A stretch of 64,000 nucleotides of DNA, taken from NCBI RefSeq assembly GCF_022695515.1, contig NZ_JALDPT010000024.1:1-64000 (forward strand). The letters run 5' to 3'. The notes beneath the pieces were generated by a model. The model was not told the origin of the DNA, searched no databases, and worked only from the letters and a program-made list of their open reading frames with translations. The DNA comes from Phenylobacterium aquaticum (GTDB lineage Bacteria > Pseudomonadota > Alphaproteobacteria > Caulobacterales > Caulobacteraceae). This document shows positions 33,400 to 43,038 of this stretch, one piece after another (within the stretch, counting starts at the first letter, position 1; each line of letters starts with the position of its first letter). The position numbers and the translations under genes are program-made.

Positions 33400-34131
33400 T
33401 CAGGCTCCGATGAGCTCGGCCGCGACGTCCCGTTCCGGCGTCGTGCGCCGGTCGTCCAGGATGCGGCCGTCTTCGATGTGGATGATGCGGTCGGCATAGG
33501 CTTCCAGCCGCGGGTCGTGGGTCACGCAGATCACCGCCGCGTCATGGCTCTTGGCCGCGCGCTGCAGGAGCTGGATGACGATCTGGCCGTTCTCGCCGTC
33601 GAGCGCCGAGGTGGGTTCGTCGGCGAACAGGAGGCGCGGCTGCTTGGCGAGCGCCCGGGCGATGGCCACCCGCTGCTTCTCGCCGCCCGATAGCTCCGAG
33701 GGGCGCTGGTTGAGGCGCGAGCCCAGCCCCACCTCATTCAGCGCGATCGCCGCCCGCTCCTTGCATTCGGCCGGGGTGAGGCCGGTGTATTTCAGCACCG
33801 TCGTCACCTGCTCCAGGGCGGTCAGGGCCGAGAACAGGTTAAAGCCCTGGAAGATGAAGCCGCAGTGGTCGAGGCGGAACTTGTCGATCCGGCCCTGGCG
33901 CAGACCCCAGAGGTCCTCGCCGAGCGCGCAGACGTCGCCGCTGTCCGGCTTCAGGAGCCCCGACAGGGTGGCGACCAGAGTCGACTTGCCCGAGCCCGAG
34001 GGGCCCATGACCATGGTCACGTCGCCATGGCGGGCGTCGAAATCCACCGACTTCAGCACTTCGATATAGGTGCGGCCGGTCTTGAAGCGCTTGCTCAGGC
34101 CCTTGGCCTGGATGGCGTGGCGGGGGGTCAT
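33400..34131 (-). CDS. DevA-like ABC exporter ATPase
   Basis: 243 residues. Walker A GPSGSGKST, the Q-loop around CGFIFQGFNLF, the signature LSGGEKQRV, Walker B LLFADEPTSAL and the switch His in VTHDPR are all present. The MacB/LolD-type spacing fits a mechanotransmission exporter rather than an importer. Its ATG overlaps the permease stop by 4 bp and the adaptor gene follows after 4 bp. Confidence 0.92.
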   Translation of the reverse strand: MTPRHAIQAKGLSKRFKTGRTYIEVLKSVDFDARHGDVTMVMGPSGSGKSTLVATLSGLLKPDSGDVCALGEDLWGLRQGRIDKFRLDHCGFIFQGFNLFSALTALEQVTTVLKYTGLTPAECKERAAIALNEVGLGSRLNQRPSELSGGEKQRVAIARALAKQPRLLFADEPTSALDGENGQIVIQLLQRAAKSHDAAVICVTHDPRLEAYADRIIHIEDGRILDDRRTTPERDVAAELIGA

Positions 34132-35270
34132 CGCAGGAGGTCCGCGGGTTGGCTGCGCTTCAGGACGCCCAGCGACATCAGGCCGGAGACGATCGAGATG
34201 GACAGCAGCAGGATGGTGACCGTCGTCACCCAGCCGAGAGGAAAGGCCATTGGCAGCCCGATCGACTTGCCCACCAGCGACACCAGGTAGGTGAAGATCG
34301 CCGTCGCGCCCAGGCCGACGACGCCGACCCAGAATGAGAGTTCGATGACGATCAGGTTCAGGGAGAACATTGAGACGCCCAGGGCTCGAAGGCTGGCGAA
34401 TTCCTTGATGTTGGCGAGGATCGCCCCACGCAGGGTCTGGGAAGTGATCCCCACCCCAATCAGCACGCCCACGAACAAAGTGAAGCCCAACAGGATGCCG
34501 ATGATTTGCTCCTTCATCAGGGCGCCCTCGTTGGCCTTGGAGAGCTCCTGGCGGGTCCAGGCCCGGTAGGCGCCGGCGGAGGTCGCGTTGAGCTGGTCGC
34601 GCACGGCCTCGGCCCGGGACGGGTCCTTGATCCGCACCATCAGCGGGCCGGACCGGTCGCCGCGGCTGCCCATGCCCAGCAGGCGCATGGTGTCGCGGGA
34701 CATGACCACCGAGGGCTGGTTGATGTCGGGATAGTTGTCGAGAATGGCGCGGACCTTGACGGTCTTGTTGTTCAGGGCTGCGCTGTCGCCCAGCTTGACG
34801 CCGAGCCGGGCGAGCGCCGTGCGGTCGAGCGCTACGGCGTAGGGCTCCTGCAGGGCCAGGCGGACGCTTTCCGGATAGTCGGTGGGCAGGGTGACGGCGC
34901 CCTCGCGGGTGTCGACCATATTGACCTGGACATAGGTCGTGATCGCCTTCTTGCCCTCGCCGGGGCGGTTGTTCCACCGCGCGCCGTCGCCGTTGAAGCT
35001 GGCCACCTCGACCACCTCGGGGTTCAGATAGATCTGCGGCTGGACGCGGCGCGGCAGGCCCGAGGGGCCGGAATTGATCAGGCTCTCGTTCTTGGGCGCC
35101 AGGATCATGATGTCGGCCCGCGACCGGTCGATGGTCGCGGTGGCGCCCTTCACGATGCCGGTGAACATGCCGACCTGGGCGAGGATCAGCAGGCCCGAAA
35201 AGGCCAGCGCGATCACCGCCGCCAGATAGCGACGCCATTCATAAATCAGGGTGGCCAAGGCCAACGACAT
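34128..35270 (-). CDS. DevC-like ABC exporter permease
   Basis: 380 residues. One N-terminal helix (about 18-38), a large periplasmic domain (about 45-260) and three C-terminal helices within an FtsX domain (FTLFVGVLIGVGITSQTLRGAILANIKEFASLRALG). This is the MacB/DevC topology. First gene of the three-gene exporter operon; together they would expel a lipid-like or peptide substrate across both membranes. Confidence 0.9.
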   Translation of the reverse strand: MSLALATLIYEWRRYLAAVIALAFSGLLILAQVGMFTGIVKGATATIDRSRADIMILAPKNESLINSGPSGLPRRVQPQIYLNPEVVEVASFNGDGARWNNRPGEGKKAITTYVQVNMVDTREGAVTLPTDYPESVRLALQEPYAVALDRTALARLGVKLGDSAALNNKTVKVRAILDNYPDINQPSVVMSRDTMRLLGMGSRGDRSGPLMVRIKDPSRAEAVRDQLNATSAGAYRAWTRQELSKANEGALMKEQIIGILLGFTLFVGVLIGVGITSQTLRGAILANIKEFASLRALGVSMFSLNLIVIELSFWVGVVGLGATAIFTYLVSLVGKSIGLPMAFPLGWVTTVTILLLSISIVSGLMSLGVLKRSQPADLLR

Positions 35271-35430
35271 GGGAGCCCTCTCAACCCCTCAAGCATGGGA
35301 GCGGGGCTCGCCCGGAACCTAGTTAAATCGATGTAAGGCGCGATTGCGGCGGACTGTTCAACGGATCGTCACAAGGTTACACCGCAAGGCGAGGCGCGCC
35401 GCGGGGGTCCGTCTAGTCTTGGCTAAGTGA

Positions 35431-37506
35431 ATGTTTCGATTGAAGTTCGGGGCGGCTCTTGGGCTCTCCGCCGCCCTGTCTCTGGTGTCCTCCGCGGCCC
35501 TCGCGGACGAAGGCATGTGGACCTTCGACAATTTTCCGCAGACCAAGGTCCAGGCCGCGTACGGGGTGAATATCGACCAGAAATGGCTGGACCGGGTGCG
35601 TTCCGCCTCGGTCCGCCTGACCAGCGGCTGCTCCGCCTCCCTGGTGTCGCGGGACGGCCTGGTGTTCTCCAACCACCACTGCGTGGTCAGCTGCGTCCAG
35701 AGCCTGTCCACGGGCGACACCGACTATGTGAAGGACGGCTTCGCGGCGGCGACGCGCGAGGAGGAGCGCCGGTGTCCGGGGATGCAGGCCGAGGTCCTGA
35801 CCTCCATCACCGACCTGACCGGCCAGATCAACGCCGCGGCCGCCGGCGCGACCGGCGAAGCCTTCGTCCGCGCCCGCAACGCCGCCATGGCCGCCGCCGA
35901 ATCGGCCGCCTGCGCCCAGGACGAGACCGCCCGCTGCCAGGTGGTCAGCCTCTACCGGGGCGGCCAGTTCAAGCTCTACAAATATCACAAGTATTCGGAC
36001 GTCCGGCTGGTCTTCGCCCCGGAGTTCGCGACCGCGTTTTTCGGCGGCGATCCCGACAACTTCAACTTCCCGCGCTACAATCTCGATATCAGCTTCGTGC
36101 GCCTCTATGAGCGCGGCAAGCCGGTCAAGAGCCCGCAGCATCTGATCTGGCGCGCGGCCCCGCCCAGGGTCGGCGAACCGACCTTCGTGGCCGGCAATCC
36201 CGGCGGCACCGAGCGGATGCTCACCGTCGCCCAGCTGGAGACCCAGCGCGATGTGGCCCTGCCGATCGGCCAGCTGCAGCGCTCGGAGCTGCGCGGCCGT
36301 CTGATCCGCTTCAGCGAGGAGAGCGCCGAGCATCGCCGGGTCGCGACCGATCCGCTGTTCGGGCTGGAGAACGCCTACAAGGTCTATTTCGGCCGGCAGT
36401 TCGCCCTGAGCGACAAGGGTTTCATGGACGCCAAGCGCGCGGCTGAAGCCGAGCTCCGCGCCAAGGTCGCGGCCGATCCGCGGATTGCGGCCGAGGTGGG
36501 CGATCCCTGGTCCGCCATCGCCCAGGCCCAGGCCGCCTATGCCGAGACCTATGTCCGCTACCGCCAGCTCGAGACCGGCGCAGGCTCCATGTCGGACCTG
36601 TTCATGTACGCCCGCGAACTGGTCCGCGCGGCGGAGGAGCGCGCCGTCCCCCCGGCCGAGCGCCTGCCCGAATACGCCGACAGCCGCCTGTCTCTGATGC
36701 GCAAGCAGCTCCTCGATCCCAGCCCGATCGATCCGGACCTGGAGCAGCTCTATCTGGCCTTCTGGCTCTCCAAGACCCGCGAGTACCTCACGGCCGATGA
36801 CCCGGCGACCCAGATGCTGCTGGGCAAGGAAAGCCCTGAGGATCTGGCCGACCGCCTGGTCGCCGGAACGACCCTGGCCGATCCCGCTGTGCGCGAGGCC
36901 CTGTGGGACGGCGGTCTCGCCGCGGTCCAGGCCTCCCAGGATCCCATGATCCAGCTGGTCCTCAAGCTCGACCCGGCGGCCCGCGAGGTTCGCAAGGCCT
37001 GGGACCAGCGGGTGGCCGGGCCCACGGACTCCGCCGCGGCCCAGATCGCCCGCGCGCGGTTCGCGGTCTTCGGCGACATGGCCTATCCGGACGCGACCTT
37101 CACCCTGCGCCTGTCCTACGGCAAGGTCGCCGGCTGGACCTGGCGGGGCGTGACCGTGCCGCCCACCACGACGTTCGCCGGGCTCTACGCCCGCGCCACC
37201 GGCGCCGAGCCCTATCGGCTGGCGCCCCGCTGGATTGCGGCGAAGGACCGGCTGAACCCCGACACGGTGTTCAACTTCGTCACCACCAACGACATCATCG
37301 GCGGCAATTCCGGCTCGCCGGTGATCAACGCCAAGGCCGAGATCCTGGGCGCGGCCTTCGACGGCAACATCCATTCCCTGGGCGGGAACTACGGCTATGA
37401 CGGGTCGATCAACCGCACGGTGGTGGTCGCGACCTCGGCCGCCACCGAGGCCCTGCAGAAGGTCTATGGCCAGACCGCGCTGGTGAAGGAGCTGATGGCG
37501 AAGTGA
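35431..37506 (+). CDS. S46-family dipeptidyl peptidase (DPP7/DPP11 type)
   Basis: 691 residues with a signal peptide (1-25, ending ALA-DEG). The chymotrypsin-like triad is readable: His in GLVFSNHHC (His82/83), Asp in GGDPDNFNFPRYN and Ser627 in GGNSGSP. S46 enzymes release dipeptides from the N-terminus of peptides in the periplasm. Cysteine-rich stretches near 67-111 could form disulfides. DPP7 or DPP11 specificity depends on a residue after the nucleophile that I cannot assign safely. Confidence 0.92.
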   Translation: MFRLKFGAALGLSAALSLVSSAALADEGMWTFDNFPQTKVQAAYGVNIDQKWLDRVRSASVRLTSGCSASLVSRDGLVFSNHHCVVSCVQSLSTGDTDYVKDGFAAATREEERRCPGMQAEVLTSITDLTGQINAAAAGATGEAFVRARNAAMAAAESAACAQDETARCQVVSLYRGGQFKLYKYHKYSDVRLVFAPEFATAFFGGDPDNFNFPRYNLDISFVRLYERGKPVKSPQHLIWRAAPPRVGEPTFVAGNPGGTERMLTVAQLETQRDVALPIGQLQRSELRGRLIRFSEESAEHRRVATDPLFGLENAYKVYFGRQFALSDKGFMDAKRAAEAELRAKVAADPRIAAEVGDPWSAIAQAQAAYAETYVRYRQLETGAGSMSDLFMYARELVRAAEERAVPPAERLPEYADSRLSLMRKQLLDPSPIDPDLEQLYLAFWLSKTREYLTADDPATQMLLGKESPEDLADRLVAGTTLADPAVREALWDGGLAAVQASQDPMIQLVLKLDPAAREVRKAWDQRVAGPTDSAAAQIARARFAVFGDMAYPDATFTLRLSYGKVAGWTWRGVTVPPTTTFAGLYARATGAEPYRLAPRWIAAKDRLNPDTVFNFVTTNDIIGGNSGSPVINAKAEILGAAFDGNIHSLGGNYGYDGSINRTVVVATSAATEALQKVYGQTALVKELMAK

Positions 37507-37534
37507 GGGCCGGCGCCCCCGCGGGGACGCGCCG

Positions 37535-38341
37535 TCAGTCCATCGACCGCACGATCACCGACTGGCTGGCCACGGCCATCAGCTCGCCGTCCTGGGCGAA
37601 CAGCCGCATGTCCCCGTGGGCGAAGCCCGAATGCATGCCGTGGATGTGGATGTCGCACAGCACCCATTCGGTGGGCACGATCCGGCGGATGCGCAGGGTG
37701 TTGTCCAGGCTGTTGCCGCCGCCCTGGCGGCCCAGCGCCGCGCCGACGCCCGAGGGCACATAGTCGGCGATTATCGCTAGCATGGAATTGTCGATGGCGT
37801 GGTCGCCGCGGGGGCGCACCCACATGACGCTGCGCCCGTCCTCGCTGAGCTGGCCGGTGCGGGGCACGGCGCCATAGCGGCCGGGCGCGACCCGCACCTC
37901 CAGCCGGCTGTTCAGGTTCCAGCCCTGGCCGGTCCACAGGGTCGAGAGTTCGCACTCTTCCGGCGGGGGCATGTCGGGCGCCTCGACCCACTGGTGAGAG
38001 ACCGCGCTCTCGCGGCTGCCCAGGGCGGCGTTGACCGTGAAGATCTCCTTGTCGCCGACATGGCCGATCACCCGGGCCTGGCTGTTGTACTTGCCGTGCA
38101 CCGGCACCCAGACGTCGAGGTCGACGATCGAGGGCGGCCGCGCATAGGACAGGTACTGGGCCGTCGCCCAGATCACCGGCCGGCCCGTGGTCCGCTCCAT
38201 GGCCGCGATGGCCGAGGCCAGGCCGATGCCGCCGTACATGAACAGATTGTCCGGCGGCCCGACGCAGACCCCGTCGGTCAGGGGCAGGAACCAGCGGTGC
38301 GGGTTGTGGGTCGACTGCAGGTCGAAGAACAGCTCGGTCAT
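37535..38341 (-). CDS. TesB-like acyl-CoA thioesterase (double hotdog)
   Basis: 268 residues. Two hotdog halves: the first around LFMYGGIGLASAIAAMERTTGRPVIWATAQYLSYARPP, the second around GDHAIDNSMLAIIADYVPSGVG with SLDNTLRIRRIVPTEWVLCDIHIHGMHSGFAHGDMRLFAQDGELMA. This duplication is typical of acyl-CoA thioesterase II relatives. The chain-length preference is unknown. Confidence 0.83.
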   Translation of the reverse strand: MTELFFDLQSTHNPHRWFLPLTDGVCVGPPDNLFMYGGIGLASAIAAMERTTGRPVIWATAQYLSYARPPSIVDLDVWVPVHGKYNSQARVIGHVGDKEIFTVNAALGSRESAVSHQWVEAPDMPPPEECELSTLWTGQGWNLNSRLEVRVAPGRYGAVPRTGQLSEDGRSVMWVRPRGDHAIDNSMLAIIADYVPSGVGAALGRQGGGNSLDNTLRIRRIVPTEWVLCDIHIHGMHSGFAHGDMRLFAQDGELMAVASQSVIVRSMD

Positions 38342-38393
38342 GGGCGGGTTTTGCGGGACGGCCGGGCGGCGCGCAAGCCTTGCCGCGCCGGGC

Positions 38394-38876
38394 CTAGCCC
38401 GCCGTCCGCATCTTCCGGGCGAAGTCCTGCAGGGTGGCGCGCAGCTCCACCAGCTCGGTCGGCGCCAGCGGCAGGGCGCAGGCCAGTGTCGCGGGGATGG
38501 CGGCGGCCTGGGCGCGCAGGTCGGCGCCCTTGTCGGTCAGGCCGATCTGCACGCGGCGTTCGTCGGCGGGATCGCGGGTGCGGGTGACGAAGCCGGCCGC
38601 CTCCAGCCGCTTCAAGAGCGGGGTGAGGGTGCCGGAATCCAGGCTGAGCGCCTCGCCCAGTTCGCTCACCGTGCGCGGCGACCGCTCCCACAGCACCAGC
38701 ATGGCCAGGTACTGCGGATAGGTCAGGCCGAGCGGCTCCAGCAGGGGGCGATAGGCGCGGGTGACCAGCCCGCTCGCCGCGTAGAGGGCGAAGCAGAGCT
38801 GGTTGTCCAGGCGCAGGAACTCGGCCGCCAGGTCGGCGGCCGGTCCGGGGCCGGGAGTTTGAGGCTTGAGACTCAT
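38394..38876 (-). CDS. ohrR: OhrR-type MarR regulator
   Basis: 160 residues. The winged helix (about 55-110, LGEALSLDSGTLTPLLKRLEAAGFVTRTRDPADERRVQIGLT) is MarR-like. A single Cys in LDNQLCFALYAA sits where OhrR senses organic hydroperoxides. Its start overlaps the ohr stop by 4 bp. Oxidation of the Cys would release repression at the palindrome 39317-39342. Confidence 0.88.
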   Translation of the reverse strand: MSLKPQTPGPGPAADLAAEFLRLDNQLCFALYAASGLVTRAYRPLLEPLGLTYPQYLAMLVLWERSPRTVSELGEALSLDSGTLTPLLKRLEAAGFVTRTRDPADERRVQIGLTDKGADLRAQAAAIPATLACALPLAPTELVELRATLQDFARKMRTAG

Positions 38877-39292
38877 TGCGCCCTTACGGTTATCCCAACA
38901 TCGATATTGCCGCGAACCGCATTCGAATAGGGGCAGACCTGGTGGGCGGCGGCGATCAGGGTCTCGGCGGTGGTCTGATCGAGCCCTTGCGTCTCGGCGT
39001 CCAGCGACACGCCCAGCTTGAAGCCGCCCTCGGCGCGGGGGTGAAGCTCCACATGGGCGGTGACGGCGGCGCCCTTCAGCGGCAGCTTCTGTTGCCCAGC
39101 AATGAAGCGCACGGCGTTCTCAAAACAGGCGGCGTAGCCGGCGGCGAACAGCTGCTCGGGATTGGTCGCGCCGCCGCGGCCGCCCATTTCGGCGGGCAGG
39201 GCGAGGTCGACGGACAGCAGGCCGTCCGGGGTTTCGACATGGCCGGCGCGGCCGCCGACGGCGCGGGCCTGGGTGGAATAGAGGGCGGACAT
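38873..39292 (-). CDS. ohr: Organic hydroperoxide resistance protein (Ohr/OsmC)
   Basis: 139 residues from the ATG at 39292. Two redox cysteines stand in the Ohr positions: Cys in FAAGYAACFENAV and Cys in AAHQVCPYSNAVRGN. The enzyme reduces organic hydroperoxides using lipoylated proteins as electron donors. It is read with ohrR from a promoter overlapped by the inverted repeat at 39317-39342. Confidence 0.92.
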   Translation of the reverse strand: MSALYSTQARAVGGRAGHVETPDGLLSVDLALPAEMGGRGGATNPEQLFAAGYAACFENAVRFIAGQQKLPLKGAAVTAHVELHPRAEGGFKLGVSLDAETQGLDQTTAETLIAAAHQVCPYSNAVRGNIDVGITVRAQ

Positions 39293-39316
39293 GGGGGAGG
39301 TCTCCTTGCGTGTGAG

Positions 39317-39342
39317 CAATTAGATAGTGTACAATCTAATTG
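39317..39342. promoter_or_regulatory. OhrR operator candidate, 9-8-9 inverted repeat
   Basis: CAATTAGAT-AGTGTACA-ATCTAATTG, 9-bp perfect arms, 25 bp upstream of the ohr start. It is markedly AT-rich against the surrounding DNA. OhrR proteins bind such AT-rich palindromes. Confidence 0.75.
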
Positions 39343-39435
39343 ATGTCAATTGCTCCTCGGCTTGCGAAATTCGGCCGCATGTTCTTCTAGTGTGACAGTT
39401 CCGGTGCGAATCCCGCCGGCAGGGGCCCAAGACAT

Positions 39436-40719
39436 ATGTTCCGACCTGAAAACGCCCAGAGTCTCGTAGGCTTGGCGCTGATCCTCCTGGTCTGCTGGGC
39501 CCTGTCCGAGGACCGCTCCAAGTTCCCGTGGAAGCTGGCGGTCGGCGCGATCGTGCTGCAGGCGGCCCTGGTGCTGGCCCTGTTCGGGGTGCCGGCCCTG
39601 CGCGCCGGTCTCGGCGGGGTCGGCGCGGCGGTCGATGGCCTCGCCTCCAGCACCCAGGCCGGGGTGTCCTTCGTCTTCGGCTTCCTGTCGGGAACCCCGG
39701 ACCAGCCCTATGCGGTGCAGAACCCGGCCGGTCTGTTCGTCTTCGCCTTCCGCGTCCTGCCCGTGATCCTGGTGGTCTGCGCGCTGGCCGCCCTGCTCTG
39801 GCACTGGAAGATCCTGAAGTGGATCACCCAGGGCTTCGGCTTCATCTTCGAAAAGACCATGGGGCTGCGCGGCGCGCCGGCGCTGGCCACCGCCGCCACG
39901 GTGTTCATGGGCCAGATCGAGGGCCCGATCTTCATCCGCTCCTATCTCTCCAGCCTGTCGCGCTCCGAGCTGTTCCTGCTGATCGCGGTCGGCATGAGCT
40001 GCGTGTCCGGCTCGACCATGGTGGCCTATGCGACCATCCTGAAGGGCGTCCTGCCCAACGCCGCCGCCCACGTGCTCACCGCCTCGATCATCTCGGCGCC
40101 GGCGGGCGTGCTGCTGGCCCGCATCCTGGTGCCGCGCAATCCGCGGATGGAGGACGGCAAGGATCTCGATCCCACCGCCAACAAGGTCTACGAGAGCTCG
40201 ATCGACGCCCTGATCAAAGGCACCACCGACGGCCTGCAGATCGCGCTCAATGTCGGCGCCACCCTGATCGTGTTCGTGGCCATGGTCGCCATGGTCAACG
40301 GCATCCTCGGCATGTTCCCGCAGGTCCAGGGCGCGCCCCTGTCGGTCGAGCGGATCCTCGGCGTGATCTTCGCCCCGCTCGCCTGGTCGATCGGCGTGCC
40401 CTGGCGCGACGCCCCGACGGCGGGCTCGCTGCTGGGCGTGAAGCTGGTGCTCACCGAATTCACCGCCTTCATCAAGCTGGGCGCGATCCCGGTGGGCGAA
40501 CTCGGCGACCGCACCCGGGTGATCATGACCTATGCGCTCTGCGGCTTCGCCAATATCGCCTCGGTCGGCATGAACGTCGCCGGCTACACCGTGCTTGTGC
40601 CAGAGCGCCGGGGCGAGGTGATCGGCATGGTCTGGAAGGCGATGTTCGCCGGCTTCCTGGCCACCTGCGTGACCGCCGCCGTGGTCGGGGCCATGCCCGC
40701 GGCCCTGTTCGGACAATAA
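39436..40719 (+). CDS. Concentrative nucleoside transporter (CNT/NupC)
   Basis: 427 residues, mostly hydrophobic, with the CNT domain order: N-terminal helices, the gate domain GFGFIFEKTMGLRGAPALATAATVFMGQIEGPIFIRSYL, then the C-terminal VLTEFTAFIKLG and YALCGFANIASVGMNVAG. The conserved EGP and ALCGFANI motifs mark sodium- or proton-coupled nucleoside uptake. It is transcribed away from the ohr pair. Confidence 0.92.
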   Translation: MFRPENAQSLVGLALILLVCWALSEDRSKFPWKLAVGAIVLQAALVLALFGVPALRAGLGGVGAAVDGLASSTQAGVSFVFGFLSGTPDQPYAVQNPAGLFVFAFRVLPVILVVCALAALLWHWKILKWITQGFGFIFEKTMGLRGAPALATAATVFMGQIEGPIFIRSYLSSLSRSELFLLIAVGMSCVSGSTMVAYATILKGVLPNAAAHVLTASIISAPAGVLLARILVPRNPRMEDGKDLDPTANKVYESSIDALIKGTTDGLQIALNVGATLIVFVAMVAMVNGILGMFPQVQGAPLSVERILGVIFAPLAWSIGVPWRDAPTAGSLLGVKLVLTEFTAFIKLGAIPVGELGDRTRVIMTYALCGFANIASVGMNVAGYTVLVPERRGEVIGMVWKAMFAGFLATCVTAAVVGAMPAALFGQ

Positions 40720-40746
40720 CGACAAGGCCTCAGGGAGGGCCGCGCG

Positions 40747-41367
40747 ATGAAGCTCTATGACACCCCGCTGGCGCCCAATCCGCGCCGCGTCCGCTGGTTC
40801 ATGGCTGAGAAGGGCATTGAGGACGTCGAGATCGTCCGGCTGAACCTGATGGAGGGCACCCACAAGCAGCCCGACTATCTGGCCAAAGCCGGCCTGCCCA
40901 ATGTCCCGGCGCTCGAGATGGACGACGGGACCACCATCACCGAGAGCCTGGCGATCTGCCGCTATCTCGAGGCGCTTTATCCGGAGCCCAACCTGTTCGG
41001 CCGAGATCCCAAGGAGACCGCCCTCATCGAGATGTGGACCCGTCGCGCCGAGATGCTGGTCGCCACGCCCCTGATGATCGCCGTTCGCCATCTGCACCCG
41101 GCCATGGCCGCCCTGGAGCAGCAGGCGCCGGAGGTGGGCGAGCATAACAAGACCGGCGCGCTCAAGGCGCTGAAGGTCCTGGACCGGCGTCTGGGCGAAA
41201 GCGAATGGCTGGCCGGCGACCGCCTGACCATCGCCGACATCGTGGCCTTCATCGGCATCGACTTCACCCGGATGATCAAGCTGGTGATCCCGGAGGAGCT
41301 GAAGAACGTCCACCGCTGGGCCGAGGCCATGCGGGCGCGGCCTGCGGCCAAGGCGGGGATGAAGTAG
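40747..41367 (+). CDS. Glutathione S-transferase family protein
   Basis: 206 residues. Thioredoxin-like N-terminus (MKLYDTPLAPNPRRVRWFMAEKG) with NVPALEMDDGTTITESLAICRYLE, the Glu-Ser glutathione-binding pair. The C-terminal helix bundle includes GDRLTIADIVAFIG. It starts 27 bp after the nucleoside transporter with a GGAGGG site. Substrate unknown. Confidence 0.9.
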   Translation: MKLYDTPLAPNPRRVRWFMAEKGIEDVEIVRLNLMEGTHKQPDYLAKAGLPNVPALEMDDGTTITESLAICRYLEALYPEPNLFGRDPKETALIEMWTRRAEMLVATPLMIAVRHLHPAMAALEQQAPEVGEHNKTGALKALKVLDRRLGESEWLAGDRLTIADIVAFIGIDFTRMIKLVIPEELKNVHRWAEAMRARPAAKAGMK

Positions 41368-41371
41368 GGGG

Positions 41372-41950
41372 CTAGTCCCGCGCGACGCTCGCCTCGACCC
41401 GCCGGTCCGGGATCAGCCACATCAGGGCGACGGCCAGGTAGAGCAGGCCGGCGACGGCGGTGTTGACGAACGAGAGCCCCACGCCCGCCAGATAGAGGAA
41501 GGGCGACAGGGCGCCCTTGAGGTCACGGCCGAGCGCCCGGCGCAGGGCCGAGTCCGGGCCCTGGGCGTTGATGATGGTCCGCTGCATGATCACCCAGGCC
41601 ACGGCCGGCGCCAGCAGCGACAGGCCGTAGACCGCGGTCGGCACGGGGGCGAAGTGGTTCTCGCCCATCCAGGCCGTGGTGAAGGGCACGAGGGACAGCC
41701 AGAACAGCAGGTGCATGTTGGCCCACAGCACCGCCCCGTTCACCACCGGCACCAGGTGGAAGAAATGGTGGTGGTTGTTCCAGTAGATGGCCACGTACAG
41801 GAAGCTCAGCACATAGCTCATGAACACCGGCAGGAGCTCGGCCAGGTTGCTCAGCTCGACCCCGTGCGGCGGCCGCAGCTCCAGCACCATGATCGTCACG
41901 ATGATGGCCAGCACCCCGTCCGTGAACGCCGTCAACCGCTCGCGACCCAC
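41372..41950 (-). CDS. TMEM175-family (DUF1211) potassium channel-like protein
   Basis: 192 residues and about six membrane helices. The first helix carries the family motif in AFTDGVLAIIVTIMVLEL (FSDG-type). Bacterial TMEM175 proteins form tetrameric potassium-leak channels. The remaining helices (YVAIYWNNHHHFFHLV, LFWLSLVPFTTAWMGE) match the single-repeat form. Confidence 0.88.
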   Translation of the reverse strand: MGRERLTAFTDGVLAIIVTIMVLELRPPHGVELSNLAELLPVFMSYVLSFLYVAIYWNNHHHFFHLVPVVNGAVLWANMHLLFWLSLVPFTTAWMGENHFAPVPTAVYGLSLLAPAVAWVIMQRTIINAQGPDSALRRALGRDLKGALSPFLYLAGVGLSFVNTAVAGLLYLAVALMWLIPDRRVEASVARD

Positions 41951-42009
41951 TGATCTCTCCTGTTCAGTTCACCCAGCGTGCCGGGGCCACGGTGCGGGCG
42001 CAACCGGAA

Positions 42010-42956
42010 CTATGGCGTGTCGAGCTTGTCGTTCTCGGCCGAGATGTCCGCCGGCGATCGGGGAAGCTGTCCCAGGGCAGCTCCTTGTGCAGGGTGACCG
42101 CCCAGCGGCTCAGCCACTCGTCGCCGTCGGGATTTCCGCGCGTGTCGACGATCTTGTAGGCCGGGTCGGCCATGGCCTCGGCCAGGGGCTCGGGACGCAG
42201 GTGATTGCGCTTCAGGATCCTGGCCAGGTCGCCGACCGTGTCGGCGTTCAGCCGAGTCGCGTGCAGCAGGAACACATAGTCCGGCCTGCGGCCCAGCAGC
42301 TCCAGCCCCGCCTGGCGGTACCACTGCACGCACTTCTCGGTATAGGTTAGATAGGTCTGCTTGACCTTCGCGGCCTTGGCCCTGTCGTGGCGCAGGATGG
42401 CGTCGTCATAGACGAGCGCGAACATCCAGTCGGAGTTCTCCATGGTCACCGGCGCGACCTTGTAGCCGTGGGCGGCCAGCCAGTCCTCGAAGGTCTTGCG
42501 GGCCTCCGCCGTGGTCCCCGTCTCGAGATAGGGATGGCGGAACCAGACCGGGGTCTCGCCCTTGGCCGCCAGGATCGGGCGCAGCACCGCATCGGCCGCG
42601 GCCACGTCGGCGATGTAGTCGGCGACCGGGGTCTTGTTCAGGCTCTCATGGGAATTGGTGTGGTTGCCCAGCACCACGCCGGCGTCGCGCCACTTGACCA
42701 CCATGGCGGTGCGGGCGGCGTGCTGGTCGCCCTCCAGCCGATCGCCGATGACAAAGCCCGTGGCGTGGAAATGATGACGCCGGATGCCGCGCAGCAGCCG
42801 GTTGGTGGTCAGATCCGCATAGGCGACGGAGTCGGTGAGGGCGAAGCCCGGCAGGTCGTCATAGGTCAGGGCCACGCCCTCGGCATGGGCGGCCTGGCTG
42901 AGGCCGGCCGCGGCCATCACGCCGGCCAGGAGAAGGGTCCAGAATCTGCGGCGCAT
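42010..42956 (-). CDS. Secreted polysaccharide deacetylase (C-terminal frameshift)
   Basis: Signal peptide (about 1-26, ending AHA-EGV). The NodB-like domain has LTYDDLPG as metal-binding motif I, the FVIGD strand, NHTNSHESLNK (His-x3-His metal ligands) and WFRHPYLETG (catalytic Arg/His). The main frame runs past the natural end into 41964. Restoring one C near 42060 (TTCCCC(C)GATC) gives the expected ending RSPADISAENDKLDTP with a stop at 42010, about 315 residues. It likely deacetylates a cell-wall or exopolysaccharide. Confidence 0.82.
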
Positions 42957-43038
42957 GGGGGACTCAGATGCGGGGAGGGCGCGTGGATTTCGAGAAGTCT
43001 TCGCAGAGCCGGCGGCGTCACGCCACCCCTGGATGAGC

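Noticed and set aside
35413..41313. Frames of over 600 codons antisense to the S46 peptidase and to the nucleoside transporter/GST genes
   Set aside because: Both lie opposite well-supported genes with catalytic motifs and show only low-complexity sequence.
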